DNA of 6,688 nucleotides from positions 1-6,688 of the forward strand of contig JAUUYO010000187.1 of the NCBI GenBank assembly GCA_030590405.1, written 5' to 3'. The stretch's first letter is position 1; every line of letters begins with the position of its first letter. The notes under the pieces are model-generated. The model was not told where the DNA came from. It worked only from the letters and a program-made list of their open reading frames with translations, and searched no databases. A program made the translations under genes and the position numbers. This document shows, piece after piece, positions 1 to 5,957 of this stretch. Source of the DNA: Kangiellaceae bacterium (GTDB taxonomy: Bacteria; Pseudomonadota; Gammaproteobacteria; Enterobacterales; Kangiellaceae).

Positions 1-61
1 AGTGCACGTAATGCAACCGACGACTCGTGACTATTACCAGCTCGAAAAGCTCTGGGAATAA
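1..61 (+). CDS. rsfS: RsfS ribosome silencing factor, 3' end only
   Basis: Only the C-terminus is in the window: base 1 ends a codon cut by the left edge, and codons from base 2 read VHVMQPTTRDYYQLEKLWE, then TAA at 59-61. The pattern (hydrophobic VHxM, then TRxxYxLEKLW) is the characteristic end of the RsfS/YbeB/Iojap family. Members bind ribosomal protein L14 (uL14) on the 50S subunit and block subunit joining when nutrients are short; that is family knowledge and cannot be tested on this fragment. The assignment is strengthened by rlmH following immediately, since rsfS-rlmH is a very widely conserved pair. Nothing can be said about its promoter or N-terminus. Confidence 0.9.
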   Translation, partial: VHVMQPTTRDYYQLEKLWE

Positions 62-86
62 TCAGCAATCGTAAGCAATAGCGTGC

Positions 87-142
87 GATTGGCTTTGAGA
101 GACTTGTTTTGAGAGATTGGTTTTGAGAGATTGGCTTTGAGA
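87..142 (+). repeat. Four-copy 14-bp tandem repeat before rlmH
   Basis: Four consecutive 14-bp units fill 56 bases without gaps: 87-100 GATTGGCTTTGAGA, 101-114 GACTTGTTTTGAGA, 115-128 GATTGGTTTTGAGA, 129-142 GATTGGCTTTGAGA. Units 1 and 4 are identical, unit 3 differs from them at one position and unit 2 at three. Every unit ends in GAGA. The last GAGA (139-142) lies five bases before the rlmH ATG at 148 and is the only Shine-Dalgarno-like sequence there. The 14-bp period is not a multiple of three and the array lies between stop and start codons, so it is non-coding. Variation in copy number would leave the proximal GAGA in place but change the length and structure of the leader. Confidence 0.93.
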
Positions 143-147
143 CAAAC

Positions 148-618
148 ATGAAGATAAAAATAATCGCGGTGGGAACCAAGATGCCTTCCTGGGTCGAAAC
201 CGCGTTTAATGCCTATGCTCAGCGCCTGCCCCGTGATTGTTGTTTGGAACTTATCGAAATTTCTGCTGCCAAAAGAACACGTAACCAGTTAGCCGACAAA
301 TGGATGCAAAAAGAAGGTGAATTGATCTTAAAAGCAATTGATCTTTCTGATTGGGTGGTGGCGTTAGATGTTGAGGGGCAAAACTGGAGTACCGCAAAAC
401 TGGCATCGCAAATTACTAAATGGCAATCGATGGGTAGTAATATCGCGCTGCTGGTGGGGGGGCCTGATGGTTTGTCTGCGGAATGTTTAGCCAGAGCCAG
501 TCAGCGTTGGTCATTATCGGCACTCACATTTCCTCACCCGATGGTCAGAGTGGTGTTGTCCGAGGCCATTTATCGCGCCTGGTCGGTGACGGTCAATCAT
601 CCTTATCATCGAGAATAA
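148..618 (+). CDS. rlmH: 23S rRNA pseudouridine1915 N3-methyltransferase RlmH
   Basis: RlmH is a SPOUT-family, SAM-dependent methyltransferase that adds a methyl group to N3 of pseudouridine 1915 in helix 69 of 23S rRNA, acting on assembled 70S ribosomes (family knowledge). The 156-residue length fits the family (155 in E. coli). The N-terminus KIKIIAVGTKMPSWV matches the family start. The SAM-binding knot loop is LLVGGPDGLS at residues 101-110, followed by the conserved WSLSALTFPHPMVR at 121-134 and the family-typical C-terminus NHPYHRE. The ATG at 148 is chosen because it gives the canonical N-terminus. Its ribosome-binding site is weak (GAGA at 139-142) and is supplied by the last unit of the tandem repeat. 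It probably shares a transcript with rsfS upstream and mrdA downstream, but no promoter is evident in the 86-nt spacer. Confidence 0.97.
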   Translation: MKIKIIAVGTKMPSWVETAFNAYAQRLPRDCCLELIEISAAKRTRNQLADKWMQKEGELILKAIDLSDWVVALDVEGQNWSTAKLASQITKWQSMGSNIALLVGGPDGLSAECLARASQRWSLSALTFPHPMVRVVLSEAIYRAWSVTVNHPYHRE

Positions 619-667
619 ATGTTGCCCGCTATGACACCGTTTTTTTAATTTCAGGTTTTTCTATTTA

Positions 668-2587
668 ATGTTAAAAAATACTAACCAGATAAAAAGTGGT
701 CACGCTTTTAAAGATCATCGCCAAGAGCGACAGATTTTGGTTTCTCGCAGTGTTTTTGCGTTCGCAGTTGTTTTTGTGCTGATGATTACGCTACTGGTTC
801 GTGGTTGGTATTTGCAAGTTATTAAACACGAAGATTATCAAACCCGCTCGAATAATAACCGCATCAGCGTGCAAAGAGTCGCGCCGAATCGAGGATTGAT
901 TTTTGATCGCAATGGTGTGTTGCTCGCCGAAAATCGCTCGATTTATTCTCTGGAAGTGATCCCTGAGCAAGTCGATCATCTTGATGAGATTTTGCAGCAA
1001 ATTAAGAAGCTCGGCCTAGTAGAAGACAAGCATATCACTCGGTTTAACAAACGTTTAATGGGCATGCGCCGTTTTAAAAGTGTATTGTTAAAATCCCGCT
1101 TGACAGAAAAAGAGGTGGCGATTTTTTCTGCCAATGGTCATCTATTAAATGGCGTGAGAGTCGAAGCTCGGCTGGTTCGTTTTTATCCCTTTGCCGACAA
1201 AATGGCTCATGCGTTAGGTTCTGTCAGGCGGATAAACGATCAGGATTTATTACGTATTGATCAAGCCAATTATCGAGCGACCCGACATATTGGCAAGCTC
1301 GGTATAGAAAAATTCTATGAAGATCTCCTGCATGGAAAGATAGGTAGCCGTACCGTTGAAACAGATGTTCAAGGCCGTGTGATCGGCGAGCCGATTACTG
1401 AAACGCCACCGATCCCGGGAAGTGATCTGAAATTATCCATCGATATTAATTTGCAGTTAGCCGCCGCAGAAGCCATCAAAGAATTTCGAGGCGCGGTAGT
1501 GGCTGTTGACCCTGCCAGCGGTGAAGTTTTGGCACTGATCAGTAATCCTGGTTATGATCCGAATGATTTTGTTACCGGCATTTCAACTGAAAACTATGCA
1601 AAATTAACGGGTTCGGATGATCAACCGTTGTTTAATCGAGCGATCCGTGGACAATATTCTCCTGGCTCGACCATCAAACCCCTGTTAGCCTGGGTTGGTT
1701 TAGAGAACAAAATTATTACCTCTAAAACAACCATTCATGATCCGGGATATTGGGTGATCCCGAATAAAGAAGAAAGGACCTACCGAGACTGGAAACCTGG
1801 AGGCCATGGGGGAAAAGTTGCTGTCGGCACCGCAATTACCCAGTCGTGTGATCCATTTTTTTATGAGCTGGCTTACAAAATGGGAATTGACCTGATTTCA
1901 GAAAGTATGAAAGATTTTGGTTTTGGTCTGTCAACCGGGATTGATATGGGCGAAGAGCTGACTGGTATTATGCCCTCCAGAGAATGGAAGCGACGTAAAA
2001 GACATTCTTCCTGGTTTCCTGGGGAGACGGTTATTACTGGCATTGGTCAGGGCTATTGGAATGCCACACCTTTGCAGTTAGCCAATGCCGTGGCGACGAT
2101 TGCCAGTGGTGGCCCCCGATATGATCTTAGTATGGTTTCGGCGCAACAAAAAAATGGTGTCTGGATGGAAAATTCAGCTCAACTCGCGCCCAGACAAGTC
2201 GATTTTGGTGATGGTAAAAATCTGGCAATTGTGCATCGTGCAATGGAAAACGTGACTCGTTTTCCTTGGGGCACGGCAAAGACCGCCTTTAAGGGCGCAA
2301 CATACAAGTCTGCTGGTAAAACCGGCACTGTTCAATTGGTAGCGATGGGGCAGGATGAAAAGTACGATGAAAGTAAAATTTCAAAAAAGCACCATGATAA
2401 CGCCGTGTATATTGGTTATGCTCCAATTGAGCATCCAGAAATTGCGATTGCGGTGGTGGTCGAAAATGGTGGGCACGGTGGAGAGAGCGCCGCTCCAATC
2501 GCTCGCAAAGTGCTGGATGTGTATTTTGATAAGAGGGCTAAATCTATCCGAAAAGCTACTCAGTCTTTCAGCGAGGTCAATCACTAA
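668..2587 (+). CDS. mrdA: Penicillin-binding protein 2, elongation transpeptidase
   Basis: PBP2 is the class B penicillin-binding protein of the elongation machinery; it cross-links peptidoglycan stem peptides in the periplasm while RodA polymerises the glycan. The 639 residues are close to E. coli PBP2 (633). A short cytoplasmic N-terminus precedes one membrane anchor (about residues 28-46). Next come the juxtamembrane motif QTRSNNNRI (58-66), the pedestal region with APNRGLIFDRNG (72-83), and the transpeptidase domain from about 255 onward. The active-site motifs are intact: SxxK as STIK with nucleophile S334, SxN-type as SCD at 393-395 (E. coli PBP2 has SAD, so Asp in third place is normal here), and KTG at 551-553. 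HIGKLGIEKFYE (207-218) and GIGQGYWNATPLQ (458-470) are further family blocks. The ribosome-binding site is poor (AGG at 653-655, 12 bases upstream), which may reduce translation. The gene lies 49 bases after rlmH and its stop overlaps the rodA start. Confidence 0.98.
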   Translation: MLKNTNQIKSGHAFKDHRQERQILVSRSVFAFAVVFVLMITLLVRGWYLQVIKHEDYQTRSNNNRISVQRVAPNRGLIFDRNGVLLAENRSIYSLEVIPEQVDHLDEILQQIKKLGLVEDKHITRFNKRLMGMRRFKSVLLKSRLTEKEVAIFSANGHLLNGVRVEARLVRFYPFADKMAHALGSVRRINDQDLLRIDQANYRATRHIGKLGIEKFYEDLLHGKIGSRTVETDVQGRVIGEPITETPPIPGSDLKLSIDINLQLAAAEAIKEFRGAVVAVDPASGEVLALISNPGYDPNDFVTGISTENYAKLTGSDDQPLFNRAIRGQYSPGSTIKPLLAWVGLENKIITSKTTIHDPGYWVIPNKEERTYRDWKPGGHGGKVAVGTAITQSCDPFFYELAYKMGIDLISESMKDFGFGLSTGIDMGEELTGIMPSREWKRRKRHSSWFPGETVITGIGQGYWNATPLQLANAVATIASGGPRYDLSMVSAQQKNGVWMENSAQLAPRQVDFGDGKNLAIVHRAMENVTRFPWGTAKTAFKGATYKSAGKTGTVQLVAMGQDEKYDESKISKKHHDNAVYIGYAPIEHPEIAIAVVVENGGHGGESAAPIARKVLDVYFDKRAKSIRKATQSFSEVNH

Positions 2588-3711
2588 TGGCATTTGTTGA
2601 TGGTGATATTTCTGATCGACGGGGTAACAATTTAGCCAGCCGGTTACATCTTGATTTGCCTTTGCTTGCAGGCTTATTAATGTTGATGGGATTTGGACTG
2701 TTAATTTTATACAGCGCATCCGGTGAAAATATCGCAGAGCTTAAGCGACAAATCATACGCTTGGCGCTGGCATTTTCGGCGATGTTCTTTTTAGCCTGGA
2801 TCCCGCCGCGCGTTTACAAAAAATGGACGCCTTTTATTTTCGCTGGCGGGATCGTGTTATTAATTGGCGTGATTATTTTTGGCGAAATGGGTAAAGGTGC
2901 GCAGCGCTGGCTCAATTTTGGTTTTTTTCGCTTTCAGCCATCAGAAGTGATGAAGTTAGCGGTGCCTATGATGGTTGCCTGGTACTTTAGTGAACGTAAA
3001 TTACCGCCTAATTTTCGTGAGCTTGCCGTCGCAGGCGTGATTATCGGGCTGCCGACCTATCTTATTTTGATCCAGCCGGATTTGGGAACATCGATATTGA
3101 TCGCCAGTTCTGGGGCATTTGTTATATTTCTCGCGGGGATCCGCTGGCGAGTTCTTTTATCCTTTCTTTCGGTTGCTATTGTCTACGCACCCATCCATTG
3201 GATTTTTGTGATGCAAGCTTATCAAAAGCAACGGGTTTTGACTTTTCTCGACCCAGAACAAGATCGTCTCGGCAGTGGTTATCATATTATCCAGTCGCAG
3301 ATCGCGATTGGCTCTGGTGGACTCAATGGAAAAGGCTGGTTGCAAGGCACTCAGTCACAGCTGGAATTTTTGCCGGAGCGAAATACGGATTTTATTTTTG
3401 CCGTACTGGGTGAAGAGTTCGGTTTTTATGGGGTACTATTGTTAATCAGTATCTATTTATGGATAATTGGACGAGGTTTTTATATTTCGATCAAAGCGCA
3501 GGAAACCTATACTCGACTTTTGGCGGGCGCGATTACCTTGACGTTTTTCGTTTATGTGTTTGTTAATATTGGTATGGTGACCGGAATTTTGCCGGTGGTT
3601 GGGTTGCCATTGCCGCTGGTCAGTTATGGCGGAACATCAATGGTAACCCTAATGGCTTCTTTCGGGATTTTAATGGGTATCCAAACCCATAAAAAATTAC
3701 TGCCGGGATAG
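2587..3711 (+). CDS. rodA: RodA, SEDS peptidoglycan glycosyltransferase
   Basis: RodA (MrdB) is the polytopic SEDS-family polymerase that builds glycan strands from lipid II for lateral wall growth, in complex with PBP2. The 374 residues (370 in E. coli) alternate hydrophobic segments and short loops, consistent with the ten-helix SEDS fold. Recognisable blocks are GKGAQRWLNFG (102-112), RFQPSEVMKLAVP (115-127), QPDLGTSI (163-170), GSGYHIIQSQIAIGSGG (229-245), FLPERNTDFIFAVLGEE (261-277) and the C-terminal signature GLPLPLVSYGGTS (339-351). D268 aligns with the essential periplasmic aspartate of E. coli RodA (D262) in the ERxTDFIFAV motif. The start codon overlaps the mrdA stop by one base (TAATG), and GAGG at 2573-2576 gives a reasonable ribosome-binding site inside mrdA. 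That arrangement suggests coupled translation and near-equal production of the two partners. No rho-independent terminator with a T-tract follows the stop. Confidence 0.98.
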   Translation: MAFVDGDISDRRGNNLASRLHLDLPLLAGLLMLMGFGLLILYSASGENIAELKRQIIRLALAFSAMFFLAWIPPRVYKKWTPFIFAGGIVLLIGVIIFGEMGKGAQRWLNFGFFRFQPSEVMKLAVPMMVAWYFSERKLPPNFRELAVAGVIIGLPTYLILIQPDLGTSILIASSGAFVIFLAGIRWRVLLSFLSVAIVYAPIHWIFVMQAYQKQRVLTFLDPEQDRLGSGYHIIQSQIAIGSGGLNGKGWLQGTQSQLEFLPERNTDFIFAVLGEEFGFYGVLLLISIYLWIIGRGFYISIKAQETYTRLLAGAITLTFFVYVFVNIGMVTGILPVVGLPLPLVSYGGTSMVTLMASFGILMGIQTHKKLLPG

Positions 3712-3751
3712 ATGATCCTAGAATAATAGATAGATTAAAATAGTTTTCAAT

Positions 3752-3830
3752 GTAGGATGGGTGGAACCCATCAAAAGGACTAAAAGGATACAAATAGTGA
3801 TGGGCTACGCTACAACTTCATCCATCCTAC
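3752..3830. repeat. REPIN-like GTAG-headed double palindrome
   Basis: This 79-bp element fills much of the 167-nt rodA-mltB spacer. Its ends are a perfect 9-bp inverted repeat, GTAGGATGG (3752-3760) and CCATCCTAC (3822-3830). A second, inner inverted pair is CCCATCA (3767-3773) and TGATGGG (3798-3804). The left half alone is a hairpin: GATGGGT (3756-3762), loop GGA, ACCCATC (3766-3772), preceded by GTAG. Read on the other strand, the right half also begins GTAG-GATGG and closes with GATGG (3799-3803) pairing to CCATC (3822-3826), around a longer, degraded loop. Two hairpins in opposite orientation, each headed by a GTAG tetranucleotide, is the organisation of REP doublets (REPINs) spread by RAYT transposases. 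Related GTAGGATGGG/CCCATCCTAC sequences are, from general knowledge, common intergenic repeats in gammaproteobacteria. Family membership is inferred, since only one copy is visible here. Confidence 0.75.
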
Positions 3831-3866
3831 GGTAATCCTTCATTCTTTTTCAGGTTAGATTTATTG

Positions 3867-3871
3867 AAGGA
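3867..3871 (+). promoter_or_regulatory. Ribosome-binding site deciding the mltB start
   Basis: AAGGA lies seven bases before the GTG at 3879, which is ideal spacing. An in-frame TTG at 3864 would extend the protein by five residues, but it lies upstream of this site and has no comparable sequence in front of it. The GTG start is therefore preferred. Confidence 0.8.
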
Positions 3872-3878
3872 ATTGTTA

Positions 3879-4916
3879 GTGAAAAAAATTAAAAAATTAA
3901 TGAGATGTTTGGCGGTATTGATGTTCAGTTTGACATTAAATACTGTTCAAGCCAAAGATAACCTTGCAACAAGGTTACAATCCTTTGCCGAGCAAATGGA
4001 AAAAGATCACCAATTTGATAGTAAAGAAATTTTAAAAACGCTGCAAAGCTTGCAAGTAAGCAAAGATATTATTGCAAAAATGAATCATCCGGCAGAATCA
4101 CTTCCCTGGCATCGTTACCGTCCAATCTGGATGAAAGACAAACGAATATCCGGCGGGCTTCAATTTTATCAAAAATACCAAACCGAATTGGAAAACGCAG
4201 AAAAACAATACGGCGTTGATAAAATGATGATCACCGCCATTATTGGTATTGAAAGTTTTTACGGCAGTCATCAAGGCACTTATCCGGTTTTGGATGCGCT
4301 GTACACTCTGGGGTTTCATTATCCTAAACGGGCCCCTTTTTTCAAATCAGAATTGGCGCAATATTTTTTGTTGGCTAGAGAGCAGCAGTGGAGTTTATCT
4401 GACATCAAAGGTTCTTATGCCGGAGCGATGGGCATGGGGCAATTTATTTCCAGTAGCTATCGTGCTTATGGCGTTGATTTTAATCAGGATGGTAAAGTTG
4501 ATCTTTTTAATGATCCGGTTGACATGATTGGAAGTGTGGCTAACTATTTCAAAAGACACGGCTGGAAAAAAGATGGTTTTGTCGCAAAAAAAATTGTTTT
4601 AAATAATCAACAAGCCAATCAATTAGTACAAAAAAAATTACAACTTAGTAAACAGTTAACCGAGTTAGCCGCATCCGGGGTTAGCGTAGAAGAGATAAAA
4701 CAGAAAGATGCCAAAATAGCCATTTTTGCTTTTAAACAAAAAGATTTTAATGAACACTGGTTAGTGGCTAATAATTTTTATTCCATTACTCGATACAATC
4801 ACAACGCCATGTATGCACTGGCGGCGTTTCAATTGAGTGAAGCTATTAAGCAACAAATGATCCAACAACAAACAGTCCAACAACAAGTGATCCAACAAAG
4901 AAAGCCGAGTCAATGA
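3879..4916 (+). CDS. mltB: MltB-type lytic murein transglycosylase, periplasmic
   Basis: This family cleaves the MurNAc-GlcNAc bond of peptidoglycan, leaving 1,6-anhydroMurNAc ends, during wall turnover. From the GTG start the protein has 345 residues. A signal peptide (MKKIKKLMRCLAVLMFSL, cut near VQA-KD at about residue 25) has no lipobox: the only nearby Cys is at position 10. The mature enzyme should therefore be soluble in the periplasm, unlike E. coli MltB, which is a lipoprotein. The catalytic region has IIGIESFYG with acid E125, then YPVLDALYTLGF, GSYAGAMGMGQFISSSY, and an EF-hand-like loop DFNQDGKVDLFND (about 200-212) matching the calcium site of the E. coli soluble form (Slt35). 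DPVDMIGSVANYFKRHGW follows. The family end NFYSITRYNHNAMYALAAFQLSEAI is complete, and about 21 extra Gln-rich residues follow it. The gene looks more AT-rich than its neighbours, with several A7-A8 runs. It overlaps rlpA by four bases. Confidence 0.95.
   Translation: MKKIKKLMRCLAVLMFSLTLNTVQAKDNLATRLQSFAEQMEKDHQFDSKEILKTLQSLQVSKDIIAKMNHPAESLPWHRYRPIWMKDKRISGGLQFYQKYQTELENAEKQYGVDKMMITAIIGIESFYGSHQGTYPVLDALYTLGFHYPKRAPFFKSELAQYFLLAREQQWSLSDIKGSYAGAMGMGQFISSSYRAYGVDFNQDGKVDLFNDPVDMIGSVANYFKRHGWKKDGFVAKKIVLNNQQANQLVQKKLQLSKQLTELAASGVSVEEIKQKDAKIAIFAFKQKDFNEHWLVANNFYSITRYNHNAMYALAAFQLSEAIKQQMIQQQTVQQQVIQQRKPSQ
4857..4901 (+). repeat. Three 15-nt coding repeats, Gln-rich MltB tail
   Basis: Three in-frame 15-nt units at 4857-4871, 4872-4886 and 4887-4901 encode MIQQQ, TVQQQ and VIQQR. 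They sit after the last conserved block of the enzyme and just before the RKPSQ end and the overlap with rlpA. Because the unit is a multiple of three, gain or loss of copies would keep the frame. CAA is used for every Gln in the array, consistent with recent expansion by slippage. No function is known for this tail. Confidence 0.85.
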
Positions 4917-5785
4917 ATTTAAATCGTTCAATTCATCGACTAACAAATCATTTTAAAATACTTGCCCAGGTTAAGTCATTTTTTAGCATAGCGGTTTTAT
5001 GCATATTATTTAGTTGTTCAACGATCAGCAAAAAAGATCAGGATGCTGGTCCAACTCGACCCATTGACTGGACCCAGGTTAAGCCAGTGACTCCCAAAAA
5101 AGAGGCGAAAAGCCGCTATGGTAATCCGGTTTCCTATGAAGTGTCGGGGAGAACTTATCATGTGTTGGCGTCTTCACTTAAATACAAACAGAAAGGTGTT
5201 GCCAGTTGGTATGGAAGTAAATTTCATGGTCGACGAACTTCGAGCGGTGAAACTTACGACATGCTGCAATTAACCGCCGCGCATAAAACCTTGCCCATTC
5301 CCTGTTATGTGAAAGTGACGAATTTGGATAACGGCAAAGTGTTACAGGTGCGAGTTAATGATCGAGGGCCTTTTGTTAAGTCGCGAATTATTGATTTATC
5401 TTACGCGGCGGCTCATCAGCTGGGGATGGCGGAAAAAGGCACCGCCAATGTTATCGTTGAATCCATCGATTTCCCCGAGAGCGCTCACACTTCGACCGTA
5501 ATAAACACACCGGTAAAAAATAACCATATACCGACGAGTGGTCAAGGGAAATATCGTTTTGTCCAGGTCGGCGCTTACGCCAGTTCCCAAAGTGCTAAAA
5601 AACTAGCGAAAGTGCTAGATCGGGAAATAAAGCTTCCTGTGAAAGTATCCACGATAAGGCGTGCCGGTAAAAAACTCTACCGGGTAAGGATTGGCCCAAT
5701 TGATTCTTTAGAGCTTGCTGAGCAGCTAGCTAAAACGCTAAATATTACTGAACTTGGCAATCCTAGTATAGTCTATCAGAATTAG
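4913..5785 (+). CDS. rlpA: RlpA, septal lytic transglycosylase lipoprotein with SPOR domain
   Basis: RlpA proteins are outer-membrane lipoproteins; in Pseudomonas aeruginosa RlpA is a lytic transglycosylase specific for peptide-free (denuded) glycan, acting at the septum. The 290-residue product has a long signal peptide ending in the lipobox-like LFSC with lipidated C35. Ser at +2 predicts outer-membrane sorting. A linker precedes the double-psi beta-barrel domain (about 94-184), beginning GVASWYGSKFHGRRTSSGE. E113, H124 and D150 (in VRVNDRGPF) have the same spacing as the active-site residues E120, H131 and D157 of the Pseudomonas enzyme, so activity is expected; some RlpA homologues, such as that of E. 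coli, lack it. A second linker leads to a C-terminal SPOR domain (about 213-288, YRFVQVGAYAS to LAKTL) that binds denuded glycan at division sites. The start overlaps the mltB stop as ATGA with only a weak ribosome-binding site, so translation is probably coupled. The family name is certain; activity is inferred. Confidence 0.96.
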   Translation: MNLNRSIHRLTNHFKILAQVKSFFSIAVLCILFSCSTISKKDQDAGPTRPIDWTQVKPVTPKKEAKSRYGNPVSYEVSGRTYHVLASSLKYKQKGVASWYGSKFHGRRTSSGETYDMLQLTAAHKTLPIPCYVKVTNLDNGKVLQVRVNDRGPFVKSRIIDLSYAAAHQLGMAEKGTANVIVESIDFPESAHTSTVINTPVKNNHIPTSGQGKYRFVQVGAYASSQSAKKLAKVLDREIKLPVKVSTIRRAGKKLYRVRIGPIDSLELAEQLAKTLNITELGNPSIVYQN

Positions 5786-5794
5786 TGGTATAAT
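5786..5794 (+). promoter_or_regulatory. Extended -10 promoter for dacA
   Basis: TGGTATAAT starts one base after the rlpA stop codon. It combines a perfect sigma-70 -10 hexamer (5789-5794) with an upstream TGn, the extended -10 form. No convincing -35 is seen at 16-18 bp upstream, which extended -10 promoters can tolerate. Transcription would start near 5800-5802, giving a leader of about 156 nt before the dacA ATG, so dacA could be transcribed independently of the upstream wall genes. This is a sequence-only prediction. Confidence 0.6.
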
Positions 5795-5797
5795 CGC

Positions 5798-5918
5798 GCC
5801 GTTACTCAGTTTACCCCCCAAATTTGCCATTCCTGCGTTAAAAAAGGCTTACATACATGCGTATGCGCACATTTTTCGTCTTGGACTGACAAAATTTGGA
5901 GGCAAACCGTGCAACGGC
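5798..5918. repeat. 121-bp imperfect palindrome in dacA leader
   Basis: The outer arms at 5798-5825 and 5892-5918 are reverse complements at about three quarters of positions. Uninterrupted blocks include GCCGTT (5798-5803) with AACGGC (5913-5918), TTT (5810-5812) with AAA (5904-5906), and AAATTT (5820-5825) with AAATTT (5892-5897); one extra C lies in the left arm. Matches continue inward: TCC (5831-5833) with GGA (5883-5885), AAAAA (5840-5844) with TTTTT (5872-5876), and at the centre CATAC (5852-5856) with GTATG (5861-5865) around a 4-nt loop. Arms and centre share one symmetry point near 5858, so this is a single long palindrome. It could be a short non-autonomous mobile element of ERIC/MITE type or a structured 5' leader. 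I recognise no named family in it and see no open frame. Confidence 0.7.
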
Positions 5919-5957
5919 TACGGCGGTAAATATAAAGAATATAATTTAGGAATATCA

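Noticed and set aside
87..142. Possible CRISPR-like array
   Set aside because: The units are 14 bp with no spacers between them, so this is a simple tandem repeat.
619..648. Nine-codon ATG frame directly after the rlmH stop
   Set aside because: It is too short to support as a gene and shows no leader-peptide features such as a runs-of-codon bias or an attenuator hairpin.
483..668. 61-codon + strand open frame overlapping the end of rlmH and ending in TAATG at the mrdA start
   Set aside because: It lies out of frame inside the well-conserved rlmH 3' end, has no recognisable ribosome-binding site or domain, and the TAATG contact with mrdA can arise by chance.
2381..2719. 112-codon minus-strand open frame across the mrdA-rodA junction
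   Set aside because: It is antisense to two strongly conserved coding regions, resembles no protein family I recognise, and is explained by codon bias of the + strand genes. The same applies to the shorter minus-strand frames in mrdA, rodA, mltB, rlpA and dacA.
3697..3724. Possible mltB promoter (TTACTG, 16 bp, TAGAAT)
   Set aside because: The -35 matches consensus at only two positions and there is no extended -10, so it is too weak to call.
3756..3780. Rho-independent terminator after rodA
   Set aside because: The hairpin GATGGGT-GGA-ACCCATC is followed by AAAAGGAC, not a T-tract, so it does not fit an intrinsic terminator on the + strand.
3864..3878. TTG at 3864 as the mltB start
   Set aside because: It would add five residues but lies upstream of the AAGGA site that is ideally spaced for the GTG at 3879. 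The shorter form also has the more typical signal peptide beginning with a Lys-rich n-region.
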